In this document: piece after piece, positions 22,996-29,320 of the stretch | Numbering within the stretch: position 1 is the first letter of the stretch | Layout: every line of letters begins with the position of its first letter | Source: CAZISM01 sp964541895 | Lineage (GTDB): Bacteria > Zhuqueibacterota > Zhuqueibacteria > Residuimicrobiales > Residuimicrobiaceae | DNA length: 29,320 bases | Direction of reading: 5' to 3' | Assembly (NCBI GenBank): GCA_964541895.1 | Contig: CAZISM010000068.1 | Coordinates: 1 to 29,320, forward strand | Notes under the pieces: generated by a model | Seen by the model: only the letters and a program-made list of their open reading frames with translations | Databases searched by the model: none | What the model was told of the DNA's origin: nothing | Made by a program: the position numbers and the translations under genes

Positions 22996-25146
22996 ATGAG
23001 TCGATCCGTTATACACAAAGGGATGGTTTTTCTGGCTTGTTTTTTTTCCGCCGGCTATGCCGGTGAAAACGGTTTTGATCTCGTCAAAAAGCGTGTAACC
23101 GCCGACGCCCTGCCCAAAAGAATCGATGACGCGGCCGTCGAACAGCTTTTAGTAACGTTCCGTCCGGACAGCACCTGGCCGGGCATCAATTATCAGGATG
23201 TTTCCCGGGAGGCGTTCGAACACCGCATCCATTACACCAACCTGGTGCTGCTGGCGCAAGCTTACCGCCATCCGGCCGGCGCGTACTTTAGCAACAAAAA
23301 AGTGAAACAGACGCTTACCGCCGCCCTGGCCTTTTGGGTGCGTAACGATTTCATCTGCGACAACTGGTGGTACAACCAGATCGGCACTCCGGATAACCTG
23401 ACCACGGTGATGCTGCTGATCGGTGAGGAGCTCCCCAAAGCGCTGGTGGCCCGGACACAACCCATTATCGGGCGTGCCCATTTAACGGCGTCCGGTGCGC
23501 GACCCAGCGGCGACCGGATCCAGATCGCCGGCATACTGGCGAAAAATCTGCTTTTCGTCGGCGATCGCAACGCCTTCCATAACGTCATCCGCGTGATCGA
23601 ACATGAAATCAAATTCTCCACCGGCCACCGCGGCATGCAGCACGATTACAGCTTTCATCACCGCGAGGACCGCGTCAACAACACCCTCTCCTATGGCCAG
23701 GGCTATGCCGAAACGTTTGCCGAATGGGCGGCCTGGGTGGCCGGCACCGAATACGCCTTTGCCACAGATAAAATCAATCAACTCATCGATTATTATCTGG
23801 ATGGCATGTGCAAGCAGATGGTGTATGGCAAAATGGACGATCCTGGCACGCAGAACCGCGACATCTCCAGAGAAAACAGCCTGCAGGTGCATGGGACGAG
23901 AGTTATCGAACAACTGCTGGCCGCATCCGGCTACAGGCGCGCGGAACTGCAAGAGATCATGAAAATCCGCAAAGGCGAGATGGCCCCTGGCAACGCTTTT
24001 GCCAAATTTTTCTGGCAGACCGAACATTACGTGCACCAGCGTGCCGAGTATTTTACGTCCGTACGCATGCACTCGGTGCGCAATCGCAACATGGAAGAGC
24101 CCTATAACAGCGAAGGCCTGATGAACCACCATCGCGGCGACGGCAGTAATTACATTTCCGTCACCGGCGATGAATATAAAAACATCGCCCCGGTCTACGA
24201 CTGGCAAAAAATACCCGGGGCCACTGTTCTGCAAAAGCCGGCCCTGCCGCCGGCGTCGGATATTCAGAAAGACGGTCTGTCGGAATTTGTCGGTGCCGTG
24301 ACCGATGGCCGCTACGGCGCCGTGGCGTTTGATTTTACCAGTCCGCACGATCTGCTGAAAGCCAAAAAAGCCTGGTTCTTTTTCGACGACGAGTATGTCT
24401 GTCTGGGCACCGGAATCCGATCGCAGGCAGAGCAGCCGGTGGTCACCACCCTCAATCAGTGCCTCTTGCGCGGCCAGGTGGTGGTTATGCACGACACATC
24501 TTCCATCATCACCTCCGGCGAACACGTTTTGGAAAACGTCAGCTGGGTGTACCACGACAGCATCGGTTACCTGTTTCCTGACCCAGCTGCTGTTCACCTG
24601 TCAAACATCCCCGCAACCGGAACCTGGTACGATATCAACGGCCAATCTCATTCCTCCAAACAGCCTGTCACGCGTGAGGTGTTCAAACTCTGGCTGGATC
24701 ACGGACCAGCGCCCGATTCGGCAACCTATCAGTATATCGTCCGGCCTGCCGTCGCGCTGAAAGATATGGAATCAGCTGCGGCAGGAAAAGAGATCATGAT
24801 TCTGGCCAACACCCCGGAAAAGCAGGCGGTGCGGCACACCGGACTCGAACTGTGTGAGGTTATTTTCCACCGCTACGGAGACCTCGAGATCTGCCAGGGC
24901 CTGCGTATCAGCCTGGACAGTCCGGGCGCAGTGATGATAAAAACCGACGGGGTGTTCGCAACCGAGATCTCGCTGGCAGACCCCTCCCGCAAACTGGCCA
25001 GAATGCATCTCCAGCTTTCACAGCAGGTGAAACCCAGCGGCGAACATTTTACCGCCGAATGGGACGAGTCCACGCGGTGCAGCCGGATAACCATAGAACT
25101 GCCGCAAGATGTATTTAGCGGAAAAAGTGTCACCATCTCACTCTAG
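22996..25146 (+). CDS. PL8-family polysaccharide lyase, secreted
   Basis: This 716-residue protein starts at ATG 22996 with AGGAGG 6 nt upstream and a signal peptide ending near SAGYAG. The N-terminal (alpha/alpha) toroid carries the PL8 signatures CDNWWYNQIGTPDNLTTVML (Asn 123) and MQHDYSFHHREDRVNNTLSYGQGYAE, containing the probable catalytic His 221/222 and Tyr 233. The downstream NRDISRENSLQVHG supplies an Arg. The C-terminal half is the usual antiparallel beta-sandwich. PL8 lyases cleave uronate-containing polymers by beta-elimination; known substrates are chondroitin, hyaluronan and xanthan. The precise substrate here is not readable. There is no T9SS tail. It follows the response regulator by 163 bp and might be a target or merely a neighbour; I see no sigma54 box in that spacer. 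Confidence 0.85.
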   Translation: MSRSVIHKGMVFLACFFSAGYAGENGFDLVKKRVTADALPKRIDDAAVEQLLVTFRPDSTWPGINYQDVSREAFEHRIHYTNLVLLAQAYRHPAGAYFSNKKVKQTLTAALAFWVRNDFICDNWWYNQIGTPDNLTTVMLLIGEELPKALVARTQPIIGRAHLTASGARPSGDRIQIAGILAKNLLFVGDRNAFHNVIRVIEHEIKFSTGHRGMQHDYSFHHREDRVNNTLSYGQGYAETFAEWAAWVAGTEYAFATDKINQLIDYYLDGMCKQMVYGKMDDPGTQNRDISRENSLQVHGTRVIEQLLAASGYRRAELQEIMKIRKGEMAPGNAFAKFFWQTEHYVHQRAEYFTSVRMHSVRNRNMEEPYNSEGLMNHHRGDGSNYISVTGDEYKNIAPVYDWQKIPGATVLQKPALPPASDIQKDGLSEFVGAVTDGRYGAVAFDFTSPHDLLKAKKAWFFFDDEYVCLGTGIRSQAEQPVVTTLNQCLLRGQVVVMHDTSSIITSGEHVLENVSWVYHDSIGYLFPDPAAVHLSNIPATGTWYDINGQSHSSKQPVTREVFKLWLDHGPAPDSATYQYIVRPAVALKDMESAAAGKEIMILANTPEKQAVRHTGLELCEVIFHRYGDLEICQGLRISLDSPGAVMIKTDGVFATEISLADPSRKLARMHLQLSQQVKPSGEHFTAEWDESTRCSRITIELPQDVFSGKSVTISL

Positions 25147-25177
25147 CCGTTTTGCAGGCCGGCCGGAGCAAATCACC

Positions 25178-25206
25178 TTGATTTTAGCAGTGCCAATGGC
25201 TAATTT
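25178..25206 (+). promoter_or_regulatory. Promoter of the tyrosine phenol-lyase gene
   Basis: TTGATT (25178-25183), a 17-bp spacer, TAATTT (25201-25206), about 25 bp before ATG 25232, leaving a short leader that contains AGGAG. It has the same -35 sequence and spacing as the GH28 promoter. Confidence 0.5.
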
Positions 25207-25231
25207 GGGCCGTTAAAGAGAGGAGCACGTT

Positions 25232-26623
25232 ATGGAAGAAAGAGTTAAAAAACGTTCCTGGGCTGAACCGTTCAAAATCAAAATGGTCGAACTGGTCCAC
25301 ATGACCACCATGGAGGAACGACTAAAGGCTCTGCAGGAAGCAGGTTACAACACCTTTTTGCTTAAATCAAAAGACGTCTATATCGATCTGCTCACCGACA
25401 GCGGCACTTCGGCCATGAGCGACCGCCAGTGGGCCGGCATGATGGTGGGCGACGAGGCCTATGCCGGCAGCGAAAATTATTATCACCTGGAAGAAGCCGT
25501 GCAATCCTATTATGGCTACAAGTACCTTGTACCCACACATCAGGGCCGTGCCGCTGAACATATCATCTCCAAAATCCTCATCAAACCCGGCGATTTCATT
25601 CCGGGTAACATGTACTTTACCACCACCCGCCTGCATCAGGAGCTGGCCGGCGGCACCTTTGTCGATGTCATTGTCGACGAGGCCCACGATCCGGATAACG
25701 CGCATCCGTTCAAGGGTGACATCGATCTGCAAAAACTGGAGACCGTGATCAAAAAATACGGGCCGGATAAAGTCCCCTATGTCTGTGTGGCTACTGCGGT
25801 CAACATGGCCGGCGGCCAACCCATCTCGCTGTCCAACCTCAAAGCGGTTCGCAGCTTGACGCAAAAATACGGCATCCGCATCATCCACGACATGACGCGG
25901 GTGGCGGAAAACGCTTATTTTATCAAGGAACGTGAACCCGGCTACGGCGACAAGACGATAAAAGAGATCGTACTCGAGATCTGCTCCCTGACCGACGGCG
26001 CCACCATGAGCGCCAAAAAAGATGCGCTGGTCAATATCGGCGGCTTTCTCGCCATCAACGATTGGGACGTTTTTGAAGAGGCGCGCAATATGGTAGTGGT
26101 CTATGAAGGCCTGCACACCTATGGCGGTCTGGCCGGCCGCGACATGGAAGCCATGGCCATAGGCATCGGCGAGTCGGTGGATTGGGATCACATCAAGGCG
26201 CGGGTTGGACAGGTGATCTATCTCGGCAATAAGCTGCTGGACATGGGCGTGCCCATCGTCAAACCCATCGGCAGTCATGGTGTATTTTTAAATGCGAAAA
26301 AATTCCTCCCCCACCTCAAACAGGAGATGTTCCCGGCCCAGGCGCTGGCGGCAGAGATCTATCTCGACTCCGGTGTGCGCAGCATGGAGCGGGGCATTGT
26401 TTCCGCCGGCCGCAACAAAGAGACCGGCGATCACTATTATCCCAAACTGGAACTGGTGCGCCTCACCATCCCGCGCCGGGTCTACACCCAGGCTCACATG
26501 GACGTAGTCGCCGAATCCATCGAAGAGGTGTATGTGAAACGGGATAAGGTCAAAGGCTTAAAAATGGTGTACGAACCCAAGTACCTGCGCTTCTTCCAGG
26601 CTCGGTTTGAGCCACTGGGCTGA
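25232..26623 (+). CDS. tpl: Tyrosine phenol-lyase (PLP-dependent beta-eliminating lyase)
   Basis: This 463-residue cytoplasmic enzyme splits L-tyrosine into phenol, pyruvate and ammonia. The family contains both tyrosine phenol-lyase (TPL) and tryptophanase (TnaA). Compared from memory with Citrobacter TPL at a constant offset of +6, key residues are kept: Y77 (GDEAYAGSENYY), T130 in YFTTTRLHQE, D220 and R223 in HDMTRVAENAYF, PLP-lysine K263 in SAKKDALVNIGG, and M385/R387 in VRSMERGIVSAGRN. F454 in LRFFQARF is also kept. The Met/Arg/Phe set distinguishes TPL from TnaA, which has a different sequence at the R387 position. GAGGAG before the ATG supports the start. It is a single-gene unit with its own promoter. 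Tryptophanase is the main alternative; I favour TPL. Confidence 0.85.
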   Translation: MEERVKKRSWAEPFKIKMVELVHMTTMEERLKALQEAGYNTFLLKSKDVYIDLLTDSGTSAMSDRQWAGMMVGDEAYAGSENYYHLEEAVQSYYGYKYLVPTHQGRAAEHIISKILIKPGDFIPGNMYFTTTRLHQELAGGTFVDVIVDEAHDPDNAHPFKGDIDLQKLETVIKKYGPDKVPYVCVATAVNMAGGQPISLSNLKAVRSLTQKYGIRIIHDMTRVAENAYFIKEREPGYGDKTIKEIVLEICSLTDGATMSAKKDALVNIGGFLAINDWDVFEEARNMVVVYEGLHTYGGLAGRDMEAMAIGIGESVDWDHIKARVGQVIYLGNKLLDMGVPIVKPIGSHGVFLNAKKFLPHLKQEMFPAQALAAEIYLDSGVRSMERGIVSAGRNKETGDHYYPKLELVRLTIPRRVYTQAHMDVVAESIEEVYVKRDKVKGLKMVYEPKYLRFFQARFEPLG

Positions 26624-26661
26624 ATCAGCACATAACGTGAACGGAATGGCCCTGGCACGTT

Positions 26662-26709
26662 CGCCTGCCGGACCATTCCCCCTTTTGGGCAAGATCGCAG
26701 CGGCAGGCG
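26662..26709. repeat. Inverted repeat in the convergent spacer after the lyase
   Basis: CGCCTGCCG (26662-26670) pairs exactly with CGGCAGGCG (26701-26709) across 30 nt. It lies between convergent genes, where a bidirectional terminator would be expected, but neither side has a T-run. Confidence 0.45.
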
Positions 26710-26740
26710 CCCCTCCTGCATATCACCTTGTATCGCCTGT

Positions 26741-27193
26741 TCAAGGCGCTCCCGGAGACGTGCAGGAATAATCCAGCAATCCCGTATGATAAATCAGCAG
26801 CCATTGCTCGCCGACCCGGGTGTATCCTTTGCCGGCCCTGCCATACCAATGAAAGGACCGGCCGGTTTGCCTGTGTTTCCATAGCGTATCAACGTCAACA
26901 ACCGCAAACGCGCCATCCTGCTGCTCTGAAACAATAATGCTTACAATGCGGCGATGGTTGTGCACCAGTTCATAGTCGCGGAACAGCTCCTGCCAGTTCG
27001 CCAGCCAGCGGGCACGATTAAACCGGCCATAAGGAAACACCCAGGTGGCCGGATCGTGGCTGTTCTCGTCCGGCGGCCAGGGCCACACCATGTCCGGATG
27101 AAACAGTGAAACCAGCGTTTCGGCATCCTGCCGGTTCCAGGCCTCGGTTTCGCGATCGACCATGGTTCTGATTTCATTTTCTGTGGCTTGCAC
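26741..27193 (-). CDS. SnoaL/DUF4440-like (NTF2-fold) protein
   Basis: This 150-residue soluble protein starts at GTG 27193 with GGAG 6 nt upstream. It has the NTF2-like pattern: an N-terminal helix ENEIRTMVDRETEAWNRQDAETLVSLFHPDMVWPWP, then FNRARWLANWQELFRDYELVHNHRRIVSI, then strands AFAVVDVDTLWKHRQTGRSFHWYGRAGKGYTRVGEQWLLIYHTGLLDY. The fold occurs in cyclases, isomerases and many uncharacterised small-molecule proteins. A specific reaction cannot be named. It lies 22 bp downstream of the CPBP gene on the same strand, so the two are probably co-transcribed. It converges on the tyrosine phenol-lyase gene. Confidence 0.75.
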   Translation of the reverse strand: MQATENEIRTMVDRETEAWNRQDAETLVSLFHPDMVWPWPPDENSHDPATWVFPYGRFNRARWLANWQELFRDYELVHNHRRIVSIIVSEQQDGAFAVVDVDTLWKHRQTGRSFHWYGRAGKGYTRVGEQWLLIYHTGLLDYSCTSPGAP

Positions 27194-27215
27194 AAATTTC
27201 TCCGTTCAGGAATTT

Positions 27216-27941
27216 TTACCCAATCCATCCCAACGCAACGGCAACAAACATCGGCCCGTTGAACAGACCATGAATAAGAATACCGGTGCCGGTGTTCCCC
27301 GTTTTTGCAAAAACGTATGGAATGACGATGATCACCGGCAGCAGCACGATCAGCAAATCAAAACCGAACGGCAGATGAAACAAAAGCCACAACACTGAGC
27401 AAAAAAGCCAGGCCTGCTTGTGCGCCAGGCGGGACTGGATGTATCCCCGCCACAACAATTCTTCGCCGACTATATTAAAAAAGAACATGGGCAGCCACAT
27501 CAGCAGCAGCCATCTTTCCGCACCCAGAAAAGGCCTCATCTCCATAAACCAGGGCGTGGTATCCGGCATTCGCACATCCCACAGGCGGTTCAAAAGCATG
27601 AAACCGGAAAAAACAGCGGCCGTAGCTGCGCTAACAACAGCCAAACCGATAAACGAAAATTTAATGTCCGAAGCGGTCAGCCTTCCCAGGCAGAGCGCCT
27701 CTTGAATTTGCGCTCTGGTCTTTCTGCCTTCTTTCCTCACCCGGATAATCGATAAAGCAAACAGCGGCACAAACAGTGCATAGCCGGTGATGAACCAGTA
27801 CACGGCCGGGTGGAATCTCGTATGCAACCTGGCATACGGCAAGAGTGTATAGAGCAAAAGGTAAAAATAGAGCGTAAATACGATAAAGATAGATGCGGCG
27901 GAAAATAGCGACAATGGTTTCCTGCCATCCGGCTCCAGCAT
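27216..27941 (-). CDS. CPBP-family intramembrane metalloprotease
   Basis: This 241-residue multipass membrane protein (about 6-7 helices) carries the three CPBP/Abi motifs: EELLWRGY (E160, E161, R165), LLFHLPFG (H189) and ILIHGLFNGP (H224, N228). The family includes CAAX-type prenyl proteases and bacteriocin self-immunity proteins; in most bacteria the substrate is unknown. GGAGG 9 nt before ATG 27941 supports the start. No bacteriocin-like small ORF was seen next to it, so there is no support for an immunity role. It is followed at 22 bp by the SnoaL-like gene. Confidence 0.9.
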   Translation of the reverse strand: MLEPDGRKPLSLFSAASIFIVFTLYFYLLLYTLLPYARLHTRFHPAVYWFITGYALFVPLFALSIIRVRKEGRKTRAQIQEALCLGRLTASDIKFSFIGLAVVSAATAAVFSGFMLLNRLWDVRMPDTTPWFMEMRPFLGAERWLLLMWLPMFFFNIVGEELLWRGYIQSRLAHKQAWLFCSVLWLLFHLPFGFDLLIVLLPVIIVIPYVFAKTGNTGTGILIHGLFNGPMFVAVALGWIG

Positions 27942-28066
27942 ACGGGGTGACCTCCAACTGTTAATCGTAATGCAGCCGCTCGCTCACCTCCCTGCTTTAT
28001 TTGAGCGGGCCGGAACACCGAACGCTATACCACAACATGTCAGCATTCCAGGACCGATTCATTTTA

Positions 28067-28546
28067 TCATTTCCGCGGCGTGCGTTCACGGGGATCCTGA
28101 ACGGCCAGGATCTGATGCAAATGATGTGAAAGATGATCGAGATAATCGGTGACGATAAAGTGCAGCGTGACCGGTTCCGGCTTGCCGATGTCACAGAGGT
28201 TGTTGATCGCAGACGGGGCAATATGGCGAATGACATGCGCCAGGTGAGCGTTATATCGATACCAGAGTTCAACCAGATCTGTCCAGGCCTCGAGTTGATA
28301 TTTCTGCGCACCGACCCAGTGCACCTGATTATACCTGAAAACACCGATGTGCGCGGCCTCCTGCATGCGTACGATGCGCTGATGGTTGTTGGCCGCAGAG
28401 TCGATGAGGTGGCCGATGATTTCCTTATACGACCATTTTTCCGGGTACGGCTTGGCGCCGGCTATTTCCTCCGACAGGGCGGCCAGCAGCGGACGTTTGG
28501 CATCAATGATCTCCAGCAATTGCGCCGCGGTATCTGACAGAGGCAT
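28067..28546 (-). CDS. DinB-like four-helix metalloprotein
   Basis: This 159-residue protein shows the DinB/DUF664-type four-helix layout: an N-terminal helix, KWSYKEIIGHLIDSAANNHQRIVR with the first metal-type His, and a C-terminal DYLDHLSHHLHQIL supplying further His residues. Members of this superfamily bind a divalent metal and include thiol transferases; most are uncharacterised. ATG 28546 has GGAG 5 nt upstream. The longer in-frame version to 28630 has no ribosome site and a poor N-terminus. It stands alone between the CPBP gene (125 bp) and the T9SS cargo gene (149 bp). Confidence 0.8.
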   Translation of the reverse strand: MPLSDTAAQLLEIIDAKRPLLAALSEEIAGAKPYPEKWSYKEIIGHLIDSAANNHQRIVRMQEAAHIGVFRYNQVHWVGAQKYQLEAWTDLVELWYRYNAHLAHVIRHIAPSAINNLCDIGKPEPVTLHFIVTDYLDHLSHHLHQILAVQDPRERTPRK

Positions 28547-28695
28547 CGCTTCTCCTGATGTGCAGCAAGTTAAAAGCCGGTAGTAACGGTTGCTTAGCCA
28601 CACATTACAAATTTCATGGATGCAAAGCAATCAGTTTTCAGTGTTGTTGCACACCGGCAGAATCGCCGGCCCGGCTGAAAACCCTTTTCTGTACA

Positions 28696-29320
28696 TCACC
28701 TGATCAAACTCATCTTTATGGTCCGTGCATAGCCGCCGGATTGGAGCCGGCCAAAAAACACACCGGCTGCCTGGCGATGGCCTCTGTCATCGGTGCCGTC
28801 CCACAGCACCGAACAGGGCCCGGCTGGTCTCGCCTCGTCGATCAGAGTCCTGATCTCCAGGCCGAGGGCGTTATAAATCACTATCTTCACAAGGCCTGGA
28901 TGCTCAAGGTCATAATGGATACGGGTAGACGGATTAAACGGATTGGGATAGTTTTGCGCCAGGGTGCAGGTCGATGCCGTCTCGTTCGGCAGTCGCTCAA
29001 CCGGCGAAAGCGCCGGTTCACCGATATGGGCAATCATCCGGTTATGATCAAGAACCACCAGCCGCCAATGCGATTCGATATGGTAGCTGCAGACCCCGGT
29101 TTGCTCGCTCAAAGAGATATCCCACAGTCGCACCCGCGGCACGCCGCTTGCGTCCAGAGACGCATACGCGGCCGTGTGCACCAGCAGCCAAAAATCCGGA
29201 TCGTTCCAGGTCTGCGCCACCTCCAGCACGGCTTGCGAATTCTCGTACCAGTTTCCCATCAGCTCGGCCAGAGCTTCGTGCATATTTTTTTCAAAATAGG
29301 CGGTATAATAGCCCTTGCCC
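28696..29320 (-). CDS. T9SS-sorted secreted protein, C-terminal part (cut by window edge)
   Basis: The frame is open to the right edge (208 codons; reads GKGYYTAYFEKNMHEALAEL before the first Met), so ATG 29283 is internal and the true start lies outside. The last ~90 residues are a textbook T9SS/FlgD-like tail: QNYPNPFNPSTRIHYDLE, IVIYNALGLEIRTLIDEARPAGP, WDGTDDRGHRQAAGVFFGRLQSGG, ending KMSLIR. The part before it (DPDFWLLVHTAAYASLDASGVPRVRLWDISL, ESHWRLVVLDHNRMIAHIGE) is not a family I recognise; the final strands vaguely resemble the end of a thioredoxin-like domain. No function is assigned. Confidence 0.8.
   Translation of the reverse strand, partial: GKGYYTAYFEKNMHEALAELMGNWYENSQAVLEVAQTWNDPDFWLLVHTAAYASLDASGVPRVRLWDISLSEQTGVCSYHIESHWRLVVLDHNRMIAHIGEPALSPVERLPNETASTCTLAQNYPNPFNPSTRIHYDLEHPGLVKIVIYNALGLEIRTLIDEARPAGPCSVLWDGTDDRGHRQAAGVFFGRLQSGGYARTIKMSLIR

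Noticed and set aside
23482..24597. Minus-strand frame of 371 codons opposite the PL8 lyase
   Set aside because: Antisense shadow; the plus strand has the conserved PL8 motifs.
25197..25211. TGGC with 10-bp spacing upstream of the tyrosine phenol-lyase gene
   Set aside because: The -12 position is CC, not GC, and a better sigma70-like promoter overlaps it.
26662..26709. Hairpin as an intrinsic terminator for the lyase gene
   Set aside because: The loop is 30 nt and no T-run follows on either strand; kept only as an inverted repeat.
1..29320. CRISPR array, tRNA, rRNA, insertion sequence or prophage
   Set aside because: No regularly spaced repeats, no RNA gene signatures, and no transposase or phage proteins seen on either strand.

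Overview
The window (about 54% G+C by eye, with one 100-N scaffold gap) looks like a chromosomal fragment from an uncultured Gram-negative polysaccharide degrader. Three secreted proteins end in the type IX secretion / FlgD-like C-terminal sorting domain (YPNPFN..., then aSGiYf..., ending in a basic residue). There is also a TonB-dependent receptor paired with a DUF4249-type lipoprotein. Both features fit the FCB superphylum. Several intergenic regions carry ordinary sigma70-like boxes (TTGA(C/T)N, 17-bp spacer, TA-N3-T) instead of the Bacteroidetes -33/-7 type. A lineage outside Bacteroidetes proper, such as KSB1, Calditrichota or Ignavibacteria, is therefore a reasonable but unproven guess.

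Left part (1-4060, minus strand): a truncated GH36-type alpha-galactosidase, then a BlaI/BlaR1-like pair. The regulator has a TTGACA promoter covered by three TACAnnTGTA operators. The M56 sensor protease carries tandem GyrI-like domains where BlaR1 has a penicillin-binding domain.

Pectin block (4117-13870): a GH28 polygalacturonase, an unrecognised secreted T9SS-tagged protein and a PL1 pectate lyase run rightwards. A GxGYxYP putative glycosidase, a DUF1801 protein and a double-cupin/GH105 unsaturated-galacturonyl hydrolase run leftwards. Together they could cut homogalacturonan outside the cell (GH28, PL1) and remove the terminal unsaturated uronate from the oligomers (GH105).

Central divergent region (14216-22832): leftwards is a TonB receptor plus lipoprotein, with a Fur-like box over the -35. 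Rightwards is a compact operon: a single-POTRA Omp85 protein, a DUF4390-like secreted protein, an NtrY-like histidine kinase and an NtrX/NtrC-like sigma54 activator. The 556-bp spacer holds a very good sigma54 promoter (TGGCA-N7-TTGC) facing the operon and an exact 17-bp inverted repeat pair upstream of it. This suggests that the activator controls its own operon, and it is the most interesting regulatory unit in the window.

Right part (22996-29320): a PL8 polysaccharide lyase, a tyrosine phenol-lyase with its own promoter, then leftward housekeeping or accessory genes (SnoaL-like, CPBP protease, DinB-like) and the C-terminal end of another T9SS cargo protein. No tRNA, rRNA, CRISPR array or insertion sequence was recognised.
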